DNA of 6,059 bases from Spongiibacteraceae bacterium (GCA_030618505.1 JAUXDF010000215.1:1-6059); one strand, 5' to 3'. Shown: positions 1 through 6,059, counted from the stretch's first letter. Numbers and translations: made by a program. The notes: generated from the letters alone by a model not told the origin.

Positions 1-49
1 GCGTTGGCCAGGATCTCTTTGTTTAATTTCTGGATGGGCACTAGTTATC
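1..49 (+). repeat. Right end of a MITE-like palindromic element, truncated by window edge
   Basis: This stretch matches the last ~48 bases of the full element at 513-669 in the same orientation, with about three mismatches by eye. The first 22 bases are identical in all three copies in the window. It ends in the shared terminus GGGCACTARYTAT. The left part of the copy lies outside the window. No transposase is visible. Confidence 0.8.
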
Positions 50-125
50 GAATTATGGATGCCAGGCTCGGCGTCATAAATATTCTTACGCACTAATAAG
101 GAGTCATAATACCCGCAGTATCTGA

Positions 126-506
126 AGGTATACTCCCAAAGCTTGTGCAAGCGATCGCTCGCGCATTTCTAGTTGGGAAAAACTCAATGATAGCCTAAAT
201 TGCTTAACCTTCTCGCGTGCATTTGCCCAGTTCGCTGAAAGTGAGATGGCACAAGGTGTGACCAATCGTTATGGCCTGATGGGGCAGTTTGTGATGCTCC
301 GTTGATTTAGCAGTACAGCGAATCATTGAATAAGCGGCAAATTGAGTGCTAAAGCTGGACTTTTAGGTCGCCAAATGGGCGCCATAGGGTTAGCATTGCC
401 TGGAAATACGGTTTTGTTTAATACGCGATATTGGAATATTGGAATGAGAAGTTGGAGCTCGTTAAAGAAAGGGCTAATCATCCAGGAATATCTCCAGCTT
501 AAGTAA
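126..506 (+). pseudogene. Decayed reading frame of unknown family between two repeat elements
   Basis: Frame 3 between these points reads as protein-like sequence but is broken by in-frame TGA codons at 303-305 and 327-329, and is closed upstream by another TGA at 123-125. The first part includes residues reading AFAQFAESEMAQGVTNRYG. The second part, after the stops, includes LLGRQMGAIGLALPGNTVLF and ends at TAA 504-506. The reading resumes in the same frame after both stops, which fits a gene that has lost function by nonsense mutation. It has no clear start codon or ribosome site. I do not recognise the family. It fills nearly all the space between the truncated element at 1-49 and the full element at 513-669. 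The alternative is that it is non-coding DNA with a chance open stretch. Confidence 0.3.
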
Positions 507-512
507 TTTATG

Positions 513-669
513 ATTAATTAGTGCCTAACCAGAAACCGGAAGTTTTCGAAAATTAAGTCCGTTCCTGGCCAGCGCAAATCTAGTTCCTAGGCCTTTTCAA
601 GGCCTTTAAGTCGCAAGATTTGCGTTGGCCAGGATCTCTTTGTCTAATTTCTCGATGGGCACTAATTAT
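513..669 (+). repeat. MITE-like palindromic element, full copy A
   Basis: This is an element of about 156 bp with inverted ends: TAATTAGTGCC at 515-525 and GGCACTAATTA at 658-668. It is a nested imperfect palindrome. Inner arms at about 563-581 and 615-634 (TCCTGGCCAGCGCAAATCT against its near-perfect complement) enclose a tight hairpin at 589-605 (AGGCCTT, loop TTC, AAGGCCT). Its reverse complement occurs at 1662-1817, about 88-90% identical by eye. No open reading frame of note lies inside. Small size, inverted ends, repetition and lack of coding capacity fit a miniature inverted-repeat element moved by a transposase elsewhere. No target duplication is obvious. Confidence 0.85.
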
Positions 670-683
670 ATTCGGTCGGAGTT

Positions 684-713
684 TTGCAAAAGACTCAGTA
701 TTGTCTTCATTAT
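684..713 (+). promoter_or_regulatory. Possible sigma-70-type promoter for the hydrolase gene
   Basis: TTGCAA (684-689) and CATTAT (708-713) are 18 bp apart, each matching four of six consensus positions. They lie between the end of element copy A and the gene at 769. The match is modest and the surrounding DNA is AT-rich, so this could be chance. Confidence 0.25.
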
Positions 714-757
714 CTTATTTTATCCTTGGAAGCCCATCTTGAGACAATAGAGGTAGC

Positions 758-772
758 ATGACAGCAATATGA
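758..772 (+). other. Four-codon leader mini-ORF overlapping the hydrolase start
   Basis: An ATG at 758 starts a reading frame encoding M-T-A-I whose TGA stop (770-772) overlaps the ATG of the hydrolase gene (769-771). The purine-rich AGAGG at 749-753 is 4 nt from this ATG but 15 nt from the hydrolase ATG, which is too far for a normal Shine-Dalgarno. The layout would allow ribosomes loaded at 758 to terminate and restart at 769. This is inferred from spacing only. The upstream TAG at 754-756 rules out an earlier in-frame start for the hydrolase. Confidence 0.3.
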
Positions 773-1551
773 AAATCCATCTTGTTAAGACGCGACTGGT
801 TAATAGCTATGTCATCGAATATGCCGATAAGCTCCTTGTTATGGATGTGGCAGCAAAGTGTCATCGTTATGTGCTGGGTTTTGTCGAGCAGACTTTAAAA
901 CGTGATATTAGGGATATTAAATTAGTTACCTGTTCCCATGATGATCCTGATCATATTGGTGGGGTATTTCGCCTGGCTTCATTGTGTCGTGCGCAGGTCG
1001 CGATACCGTATGCATCCAGACAGTCAAAACAAAAATTCATTAATGACCCCTCAGGTGCATTGGTACGCACAATAACAATATTTCGCGAGGCATTTCGTAT
1101 GCGCGCCTGGGAGATGTACTTTAACTCCAATAGAAATCAAAGCGCCAGGCAGCAACCAAAACTTAATTCCTCTGTTCCAGAGGCGGAAGATACAGATCAA
1201 ATTGGACCAGTATTACGCCTAAAGCATAATACCGTGTTGCCTTTTTTTGAGGATTGGTTGGTGATCCATACGCCAGGGCACTCCTGGGATAGTTGTTGTT
1301 TTTATCATGAAGAAAGTGAAAGCCTGCTTTCTGGTGATACACTATTAGGCAGCGCCAAGAAGGGGCATTTAGTCACTCCGTCGATTTATTCTAACTCGCG
1401 GCAAATGCGCCAAACTATGAGAGCGCTTGAATCAAGAAAAATAACAACGGTTTACCCCGGTCATGGTAGCGTCATTGAGGATGCCAATATTGTTGAGGGT
1501 GATCCACGTTTAAGTAATAGCAGCAAGACTTCACACTCCAAAAAATCCTGA
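769..1551 (+). CDS. Metallo-beta-lactamase-fold metallohydrolase, substrate unknown
   Basis: The product has 260 residues, no signal peptide and no membrane segment, so it is probably cytoplasmic. The metal site of the metallo-beta-lactamase superfamily can be followed in order: SHDDPDHIGG (H57, D59, D61, H62), H171 in TPGHS, D190 in LSGDT and H232 in YPGHG. The usual HxHxDH signature has Asp at its second His position, a variant known in several hydrolase subfamilies. All other ligands are kept, so the enzyme looks intact. The family hydrolyses thioesters, lactones, phosphoesters or similar bonds; nothing here identifies the substrate. Residues ~90-148 form an insertion between the first motif and H171, rich in Arg, Asn and Gln. 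The C-terminal tail is short, Ser/Lys-rich and lacks a second domain. The gene stands alone between two inverted palindromic elements. ATG 769 is the first possible in-frame start. The 110-bp gap after it holds no gene. Fold call sure; function not. Confidence 0.93.
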   Translation: MKIHLVKTRLVNSYVIEYADKLLVMDVAAKCHRYVLGFVEQTLKRDIRDIKLVTCSHDDPDHIGGVFRLASLCRAQVAIPYASRQSKQKFINDPSGALVRTITIFREAFRMRAWEMYFNSNRNQSARQQPKLNSSVPEAEDTDQIGPVLRLKHNTVLPFFEDWLVIHTPGHSWDSCCFYHEESESLLSGDTLLGSAKKGHLVTPSIYSNSRQMRQTMRALESRKITTVYPGHGSVIEDANIVEGDPRLSNSSKTSHSKKS

Positions 1552-1661
1552 CTCACGGTCAATATAAAGTTGGGTTGTTTCAACAGTGTTTGTCTGAAAA
1601 TAAAAGTAATGATGTAACTTTAAATTCTCAGATCATGAGCACGAAAGGCGATCATGACTTG

Positions 1662-1817
1662 ATAATTAGTGCCTATCCAGAAATTAAACAAAGAGATCCT
1701 GGCCAACGCAAATCTTGCGACTTAAAGGCCTTGAAAAGGCCTAGGAGCTAGATTTTCGTTGGCCATGACCAGACTTGATTTTCGAAAATTAGCAGTTTCT
1801 GGATGGGCACTAACTAT
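1662..1817 (-). repeat. MITE-like palindromic element, full copy B (inverted)
   Basis: This is the reverse complement of the element at 513-669. Positions 1688-1746 are identical to the complement of 585-643 over 59 bases, while the other arm has diverged. It begins ATAATTAGTGCC and ends GGGCACTAACTAT. The apex hairpin built on AGGCCTT/AAGGCCT is kept. It lies 110 bp past the hydrolase stop codon, so a transcript reading into it would fold into a long hairpin that could end or stabilise the message; that role is an inference. The short reading frames crossing it are not credible genes. Confidence 0.85.
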
Positions 1818-2225
1818 AAGCCTCCTCAGTGACCAAAGGCACCTCACGGGGCGGGCTGCTGGAAGTATTTTAGAGGATGTTTTTTGACTTCGATAGTACA
1901 GTAAAAAAGAGGCAAAGACGATGTGAGCGCTGGAGTTAAAACACATTTTACGGCTTATCCAGAGACTCCATAGGCTTTAAAATAATTAATGGGCATTTTC
2001 TTATCCATAGTTTCTACCAACTCGTGACATGAGGTTTGCAATTTACTGAAATAATGACTAGATTGGTTAAAAAGAACAAATTCTTGTAGCCATTTTTGGT
2101 TCTTGTCCTGGCTAACGCAAAATTCCCACGCTAGAACTGACAAGCCCTGACTGGAATGAGCAGAAGTTGCTTGCGCCCTATAGGAATATGTATGGCATCG
2201 ACGCTGACAAATCCACTCGAAAACC
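1818..2225. other. Spacer without a supported gene
   Basis: There is no convincing gene between element copy B and the GGDEF-EAL gene. On the minus strand, a frame running from inside the next gene down to 1955 stays open through 2225-1955. Its last ~75 residues read in a protein-like way (for example LAWEFCVSQDKNQKW), but it has no plausible start or ribosome site outside the neighbouring gene and I do not recognise it. It may be the remnant of a gene whose 5' part was lost, or chance. No clear promoter for the downstream gene was found. Confidence 0.4.
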
Positions 2226-2240
2226 ATGACAAACCATGAT
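2221..2240 (+). repeat. 10-bp tandem duplication containing the GGDEF-EAL start codon
   Basis: AAACCATGAC is followed directly by AAACCATGAT, so nine of ten bases repeat. The first ATG (2226) opens the GGDEF-EAL gene. The second (2236) is out of frame and reaches a stop after six codons. No good Shine-Dalgarno precedes either. Confidence 0.8.
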
Positions 2241-4124
2241 CCCGAGATTGATCTAACAATTCTTCTCATGCAGGGCCGGCGCTTAAAGCAGGTGTACTGG
2301 GCGGTGCAATTTACGCTCTGCGTGGCCATTGTGCAGCGGATTTATCTGGACGACCATTCGCTTGCCTATTTTCTGGCAGCGCTATCTTTATTAACGACGC
2401 CCACCTATTTTCTAACAAAAAGTGGCCAGATCGGCAGAGCCGCCAACTACTTCCTTACCCTGCTCTCCTTTGGTTTTATTTATATGATGTGGTCGGGCCA
2501 GGGGCTTCGCGATGAAGCTATGCTGGTCTTGCCTGCCATTATAGTATTTACCGCACTGATTGGGGGGAGAACCATTTTTTTGCCCCTGCTTATGCTGTTT
2601 TGTACAAATGCATTGTTAAATGGCTATTTGAACGACGCAGGGCTGTTTCACAACGATATCACTACACCCGGAGTACATAGTGCAATTCTTGTCATTTTGA
2701 TTATCAGTGTAACCGCCTTTGCCGTCTGGCTGCTCGCCAACGACATGATGGCCACAACCCAGAAATTACTTCACGAGACTCAGCGTGTTCAGAGCTCAAA
2801 AGATGAGATTGAAAAACTGGTCAATTACGACCAGCTTACCGGCTTGCCTAATAGAGCGCTGGCCAGAACATTCTATGAACATTCGTTTCATAAGCGCAGC
2901 AAAAACAAGCCTATTGCGGCCATAATGTTTGTTGATCTCGATAACTTTAAAGCCATCAATGATTCATTAGGCCATCAAATTGGTGATAAGTATCTACAAA
3001 AAATAGCATCAACATTGCAAGACTGCGTTCGGGCTTACGATATCGTATGCCGACAGGGCGGAGATGAGTTTGTCATTATTATTGATGAGATCAGGCATAT
3101 TAATGATGCCTCAAATGTCGCTCTAAAAATACTCGACATTCTTAGCCATAGTATTGTTGTTGATGGCCACAACTTAACAACTAGCTGCTCGATAGGGCTT
3201 TCATTTTGCCCCCATGACGGAGAGAACTTTGACACCCTGCTAAAAAAAGCAGATCTGGCCATGTACCATGCAAAATCGTTGGGCAAAAACACCTTCTGCT
3301 TTTACGATGAAAAAATGAATGTAGAGGCCCATGAAAACATTCAACTGGTCTCTGATTTACGAGCCGCTATCGTTGAGGAACAATTTGTACTTCATTATCA
3401 ACCAAAATACGATCTAAGCCTCGGTAGAATCATTGGTGCTGAAGCCCTGATTCGCTGGCAACATCCTCAAAGAGGGATGATACCGCCCAACCTGTTTATT
3501 GCTATTGCAGAGAAATCCGGATTAATTCAGCAAATTGGACAATGGGTAATGAAGGAGGCCTGCCACACTTGCGTTAACTGGCATAAAGCCGGCTTTAAGG
3601 AAATGCATGTGGCAATTAACGTATCACCACTACAGTTCAAGCGCGGCGGCATAGAAGAGGTGGTGACCAATATCTTAACCGACAGTAAATTACCCGCGAA
3701 TAAGCTTGAAATTGAAATGACCGAAGGCCTGCTTATTGATGACACAGAAACGCTGAGAAATGCCCTGACGAATTTACGAGAGTTAGGCGTTACCTTTTCT
3801 ATCGATGACTTCGGCACAGGCTATTCAAATTTGGGATACTTGAAAAAATTTGATATCGAAACACTAAAGATAGACCAATCCTTCACACAAAAAATTAACG
3901 AAAGTGCTAATGAAAAAGCCATTGTTGAAGCTATCATTCAAATGGCAATAAAGCTGGATTTAAAAACAGTGGCTGAAGGCGTTGAAACCATCGAGCAAGC
4001 AGAGACCATAAAGTCAATGGGCTGCACTATGGGACAGGGATATTACTGGTCAAAACCGCTGCCCAATGAAGATTTTTTATCGCTGATCAGTGCCGAACAG
4101 AATACTGAGCGGTCGAGCGTTTAA
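2226..4124 (+). CDS. Membrane-bound GGDEF-EAL cyclic-di-GMP synthase/phosphodiesterase
   Basis: This 632-residue inner-membrane protein can in principle both make c-di-GMP from two GTP and cleave it to pGpG. About six hydrophobic segments lie at residues 23-40, 46-64, 72-90, 98-114, 115-134 and 151-171 and form an N-terminal sensor region that I cannot assign to a named type. A polar helix (~175-200), probably a coiled-coil linker, leads to the GGDEF domain (~200-362). That domain has D237 for metal, GGDEF at 278-282 and an inhibitory I-site RAYD at 269-272, five residues ahead of GGDEF. The EAL domain (~372-620) has E406-A-L, N465, E500, D527/D528 in DDFGTG, K548 in LKID, E584 and E587 in EGVE, and Q604, so its catalytic set is complete. 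Start: a TGA at 2205 leaves ATG 2226 as the first candidate, though it lacks a clear ribosome site; M15 (2268) is the fallback. A terminator follows the gene. The dominant activity and signal cannot be read from sequence. Confidence 0.96.
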   Translation: MTNHDPEIDLTILLMQGRRLKQVYWAVQFTLCVAIVQRIYLDDHSLAYFLAALSLLTTPTYFLTKSGQIGRAANYFLTLLSFGFIYMMWSGQGLRDEAMLVLPAIIVFTALIGGRTIFLPLLMLFCTNALLNGYLNDAGLFHNDITTPGVHSAILVILIISVTAFAVWLLANDMMATTQKLLHETQRVQSSKDEIEKLVNYDQLTGLPNRALARTFYEHSFHKRSKNKPIAAIMFVDLDNFKAINDSLGHQIGDKYLQKIASTLQDCVRAYDIVCRQGGDEFVIIIDEIRHINDASNVALKILDILSHSIVVDGHNLTTSCSIGLSFCPHDGENFDTLLKKADLAMYHAKSLGKNTFCFYDEKMNVEAHENIQLVSDLRAAIVEEQFVLHYQPKYDLSLGRIIGAEALIRWQHPQRGMIPPNLFIAIAEKSGLIQQIGQWVMKEACHTCVNWHKAGFKEMHVAINVSPLQFKRGGIEEVVTNILTDSKLPANKLEIEMTEGLLIDDTETLRNALTNLRELGVTFSIDDFGTGYSNLGYLKKFDIETLKIDQSFTQKINESANEKAIVEAIIQMAIKLDLKTVAEGVETIEQAETIKSMGCTMGQGYYWSKPLPNEDFLSLISAEQNTERSSV

Positions 4125-4216
4125 ATTATTTTTGCAAAATAAACTGATACACCTGCAACTTATCTCCCCCAAGCCCATCATCAGCAAAAACCTGCCGAAG
4201 TATAAAATATAACCAT

Positions 4217-4270
4217 GCTGCAGTTGTCTTTAATATGCAGCCGTTGTATCATTTCGATACAAATTTTTTT
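4217..4270 (+). terminator. Probable intrinsic terminator after the GGDEF-EAL gene
   Basis: A stem TTGTATC (4244-4250), loop ATTTC and GATACAA (4256-4262) is followed at once by an A and seven T residues (4264-4270), the layout of a rho-independent terminator. The stem is AT-rich and therefore weak. A second small hairpin, GCTGCA (4217-4222) with TGCAGC (4236-4241), sits just ahead of it. The site is about 120 bp after the stop at 4124 and separates this unit from the lipoprotein gene. Confidence 0.6.
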
Positions 4271-4337
4271 GGCGATGTAACTAAAACATAATAATAGTCG
4301 CCAAGGCTTGTGTAACAAAACGCTATATTCGCGCATT

Positions 4338-4375
4338 TTTTAGAAAAGGCTTCATTGCTTCAATATTTTCTAAAA
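4338..4375 (+). promoter_or_regulatory. Perfect 10-bp inverted repeat upstream of the lipoprotein gene
   Basis: TTTTAGAAAA (4338-4347) and TTTTCTAAAA (4366-4375) are exact complements separated by 18 bases. The spacer holds a near-tandem GCTTCATT GCTTCAAT. The lipoprotein start is 90 bp further on, so this could be an operator, part of a promoter region or a hairpin in the 5' leader. There is no T-run after it that would make it a normal terminator. I found no convincing -35/-10 pair nearby. The rest of the 4125-4464 gap holds only the terminator and a weak GGCGA/TCGCC pair (4271-4275, 4298-4302). Confidence 0.4.
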
Positions 4376-4451
4376 CCTTAGTGTATACATCACTCTACAG
4401 CGTTTATGTTTGGCAAAATAACAATAATTACACACGTATTTTCTACCCTGA

Positions 4452-4456
4452 AAGGA
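4452..4456 (+). promoter_or_regulatory. Ribosome binding site deciding the lipoprotein start
   Basis: AAGGA ends 8 nt before the ATG at 4465 but only 2 nt before the in-frame ATG at 4459. The spacing favours 4465 as the true start; the two differ by two residues and give the same signal peptide. Confidence 0.65.
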
Positions 4457-4464
4457 CTATGGAT

Positions 4465-6059
4465 ATGCTTACCTCAATTAGGACGTCATTCACTACAACC
4501 GCAGACCGCATTCGCCGCCAACTGCCGATATTCACCGTCCTACCATTGACGATACTGGCCACTGGCTGCGTCGCCCCAAGCAATCCACCACCGAATATCG
4601 CCACCATTTTTAACCCTGCAGCGAACACAGTTTTTACTACGGACTCTGCCTCCGTTGCGCTTAACCACAGCGTCGTTAACTATACGACGGTTTGCTACAC
4701 CACAGACGGCTCAACGCCAGATTATGCAGGTGCTTCCTGTGAAGGTGGAACTACAGCGACTTATCTGGGAGACATCAACCTAAGTTGCGAGAGCGAAGAG
4801 ACCGGCGTGGTGCAAAAAACCATCCGTATTGCCTATATATGGGATGGAGCGGCGCAATTTAGCACGGCTAATTATTCTCTGACCTGTTCCGTACCTTCAA
4901 ACATCACCGTTTTTAACTTGAGCGGCACAGGCGAAATTTCCGGCGGCGCTCCTGGTACGCTGACGGTCACTGGCGTCGCACAGCTAGATAGAGATACCGG
5001 AATCCTAAGCTTCAGATCAAGCAACACTTCGATAACCAATTTTACTAACATCACAACAACAGAGGAGGGTTCTATCTCTGGGCAGTGGACAGAACCTTTC
5101 TTGAGTACGCTAGAAGGGCTAAGTCTAGTTAGCCACTGTATCGATAATGGTGGCCTTGTTAATGGTTGTGATTACGTCGCCCTGGACTCCCAAGGCAATA
5201 TGGGTATTACGCAGGAAAGTGACCCCATTGATTTCGATCTAAACGCAGGAGGCAGCACAGTCTTTTCAGGCAGTGTTACTCGCGAGCCGCCAGAAGTACC
5301 TGTGGCCGTGACTACAAATATCACTTATACATTGACAGCACTGGATACCGATGAAGAGCTACCGACGTTTTCGGTAGGGGGTAGTGTTAATGGTCTAAGC
5401 GCCGGCACGCTGATTCTTGAGCTCAATGAAAGTGAGTTATTATCGGTGACTGCTGATGGGTCTTTTACTTTCTCAAGCCCGCTCAATGACAGTACTATCT
5501 ACTCAGTGACTGTAAATACCGACCCTTCGGGTTTGCGCTGTGATGTCAACAATGGCATGGGAACCATTGCCGTTGCAGACGTCACCAACATCAATATTAC
5601 TTGTAGCGACCCGGCAATCGCAGATCTGGTTTTCCCGGACAATAACCTTGCCTCTTGCGTATCAGCCGCCGCACTGGGTTTGACTAACATGTCTGAATTG
5701 ACAGAGCTTAACTGCAGCGGACGCGACATACGAACAGCGACAGGTATTGAACAGCTAACCGCTTTAACTTCGCTAAATCTGAGTAATAATCTGCTAACGA
5801 GCACGGAAACAACTACTACCATTGATGTCAGTAATTTAACGCAATTGAGCACGCTGAATCTCTCAACCAACCACTTAACCAGGATTGATCTGAGTAACAA
5901 TTTGGCGCTAACAAATGTGAACGTCTACGATAACTGGCTGACTCAAATTGATACTAGCAGCATTGCCGGACTCGTCAGTCTGTCTGTAAACTCCAATCCG
6001 CTGTCCAGCATTAATCTTCAAAGCAATCCCGCGCTGAAGACACTGGTTTTGGGATTCAA
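4465..6059 (+). CDS. Secreted leucine-rich-repeat lipoprotein, 3' end outside window
   Basis: An open frame of 531 codons runs to the right edge with no stop, so the gene is partial. The N-terminus is a lipoprotein signal: basic residues RIRR near position 15-18, a hydrophobic stretch (~21-33) and a lipobox LATGC with C35 as the probable lipidated residue. Val at +2 gives no inner-membrane retention signal, so the outer membrane is the likely site. Residues ~41-141 resemble the chitobiase/beta-hexosaminidase C-terminal beta domain, with YTTDGSTP at 78-85. Residues ~145-300 are Thr/Ser-rich, beta-like and unassigned. Residues 304-381 (from VGGSVNGLSAGTL to NITCS) match a beta-sandwich module often seen in gammaproteobacterial surface lipoproteins. 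From ~387 onward are leucine-rich repeats such as LTSLNLSNNLL and LSTLNLSTNHLTRIDLSNN. Paired cysteines are frequent through the ectodomain and may form disulfides. A binding or adhesion role is likely by analogy; the ligand is unknown. It follows the GGDEF-EAL gene by 340 bp across a terminator, so it is probably transcribed separately. Confidence 0.9.
   Translation, partial: MLTSIRTSFTTTADRIRRQLPIFTVLPLTILATGCVAPSNPPPNIATIFNPAANTVFTTDSASVALNHSVVNYTTVCYTTDGSTPDYAGASCEGGTTATYLGDINLSCESEETGVVQKTIRIAYIWDGAAQFSTANYSLTCSVPSNITVFNLSGTGEISGGAPGTLTVTGVAQLDRDTGILSFRSSNTSITNFTNITTTEEGSISGQWTEPFLSTLEGLSLVSHCIDNGGLVNGCDYVALDSQGNMGITQESDPIDFDLNAGGSTVFSGSVTREPPEVPVAVTTNITYTLTALDTDEELPTFSVGGSVNGLSAGTLILELNESELLSVTADGSFTFSSPLNDSTIYSVTVNTDPSGLRCDVNNGMGTIAVADVTNINITCSDPAIADLVFPDNNLASCVSAAALGLTNMSELTELNCSGRDIRTATGIEQLTALTSLNLSNNLLTSTETTTTIDVSNLTQLSTLNLSTNHLTRIDLSNNLALTNVNVYDNWLTQIDTSSIAGLVSLSVNSNPLSSINLQSNPALKTLVLGF

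Noticed and set aside
1..1817. Integron attC-like cassette array, since palindromes separate single genes
   Set aside because: The copies differ in orientation and end in TAGTGCC/GGCACTA and not the RYYYAAC/GTTRRRY core of attC sites; no integrase is visible.
513..1817. Classical composite transposon
   Set aside because: Neither flanking element encodes a transposase and no flanking target duplication is evident; only a trans-mobilised version can be considered.
1722..1946. Minus-strand reading frame of 74 codons
   Set aside because: Its 3' half lies across element copy B and shows no recognisable domain or ribosome site.
3035..3817. Minus-strand frames opposite the GGDEF and EAL domains
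   Set aside because: They are antisense shadows of a well-supported gene.
4269..4297. TTGGCG/TAATAG as a promoter for the lipoprotein gene
   Set aside because: Spacing is 17 bp but the hexamers match consensus poorly and overlap the terminator T-run.
4443..5900. Minus-strand frames of 60-133 codons opposite the lipoprotein
   Set aside because: The plus-strand frame is open throughout with lipobox and recognised domains; the antisense frames carry no domain.
1..6059. CRISPR array, tRNA or rRNA gene
   Set aside because: No regularly spaced short direct repeats and no recognisable tRNA or rRNA sequence were seen on either strand by eye.

Overview
The window looks like a stretch of a gammaproteobacterial chromosome, probably from a marine or free-living lineage. 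This rests on codon and base composition, the membrane GGDEF-EAL architecture and the style of the lipoprotein. The taxonomic call is an inference; no rRNA, tRNA or marker gene is present to confirm it. All three genes I can support lie on the + strand.

Positions 1-1817 are a repeat-rich accessory segment. A roughly 156-bp, imperfectly palindromic, MITE-like element occurs as one copy at about 513-669 and as a second, inverted copy at about 1662-1817. The end of a third copy, in the same orientation as the first, is cut by the left edge (1-49). The two full copies face each other around a single gene (769-1551) for a metallo-beta-lactamase-fold hydrolase. The stretch between the first two copies (50-512) holds only a decayed reading frame interrupted by stop codons. 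No transposase is visible, so any mobility would have to be supplied in trans.

Positions 1818-2225 are a gene-poor spacer. It is followed by a complete 632-residue inner-membrane protein (2226-4124) with about six membrane segments, a GGDEF domain with an intact active site and I-site, and an EAL domain with its catalytic residues in place. It is a cyclic-di-GMP synthesis/degradation sensor enzyme. Its start codon sits inside a 10-bp tandem duplication.

A probable intrinsic terminator (around 4244-4270) ends that unit. The 340-bp gap also holds a perfect 10-bp inverted repeat (4338-4375) ahead of the last gene. That gene (4465 to the right edge, incomplete) encodes a secreted lipoprotein with a lipobox cysteine, a chitobiase-C-terminal-like beta domain, two further extracellular beta-sandwich-like regions and a leucine-rich repeat array that runs out of the window.

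The genes do not form one operon or an obvious common pathway. The c-di-GMP enzyme and the surface lipoprotein are neighbours that could both relate to surface or attachment behaviour, but only proximity suggests this. I found no convincing new multi-gene system. The most notable structure is the inverted pair of palindromic elements bracketing the hydrolase gene.
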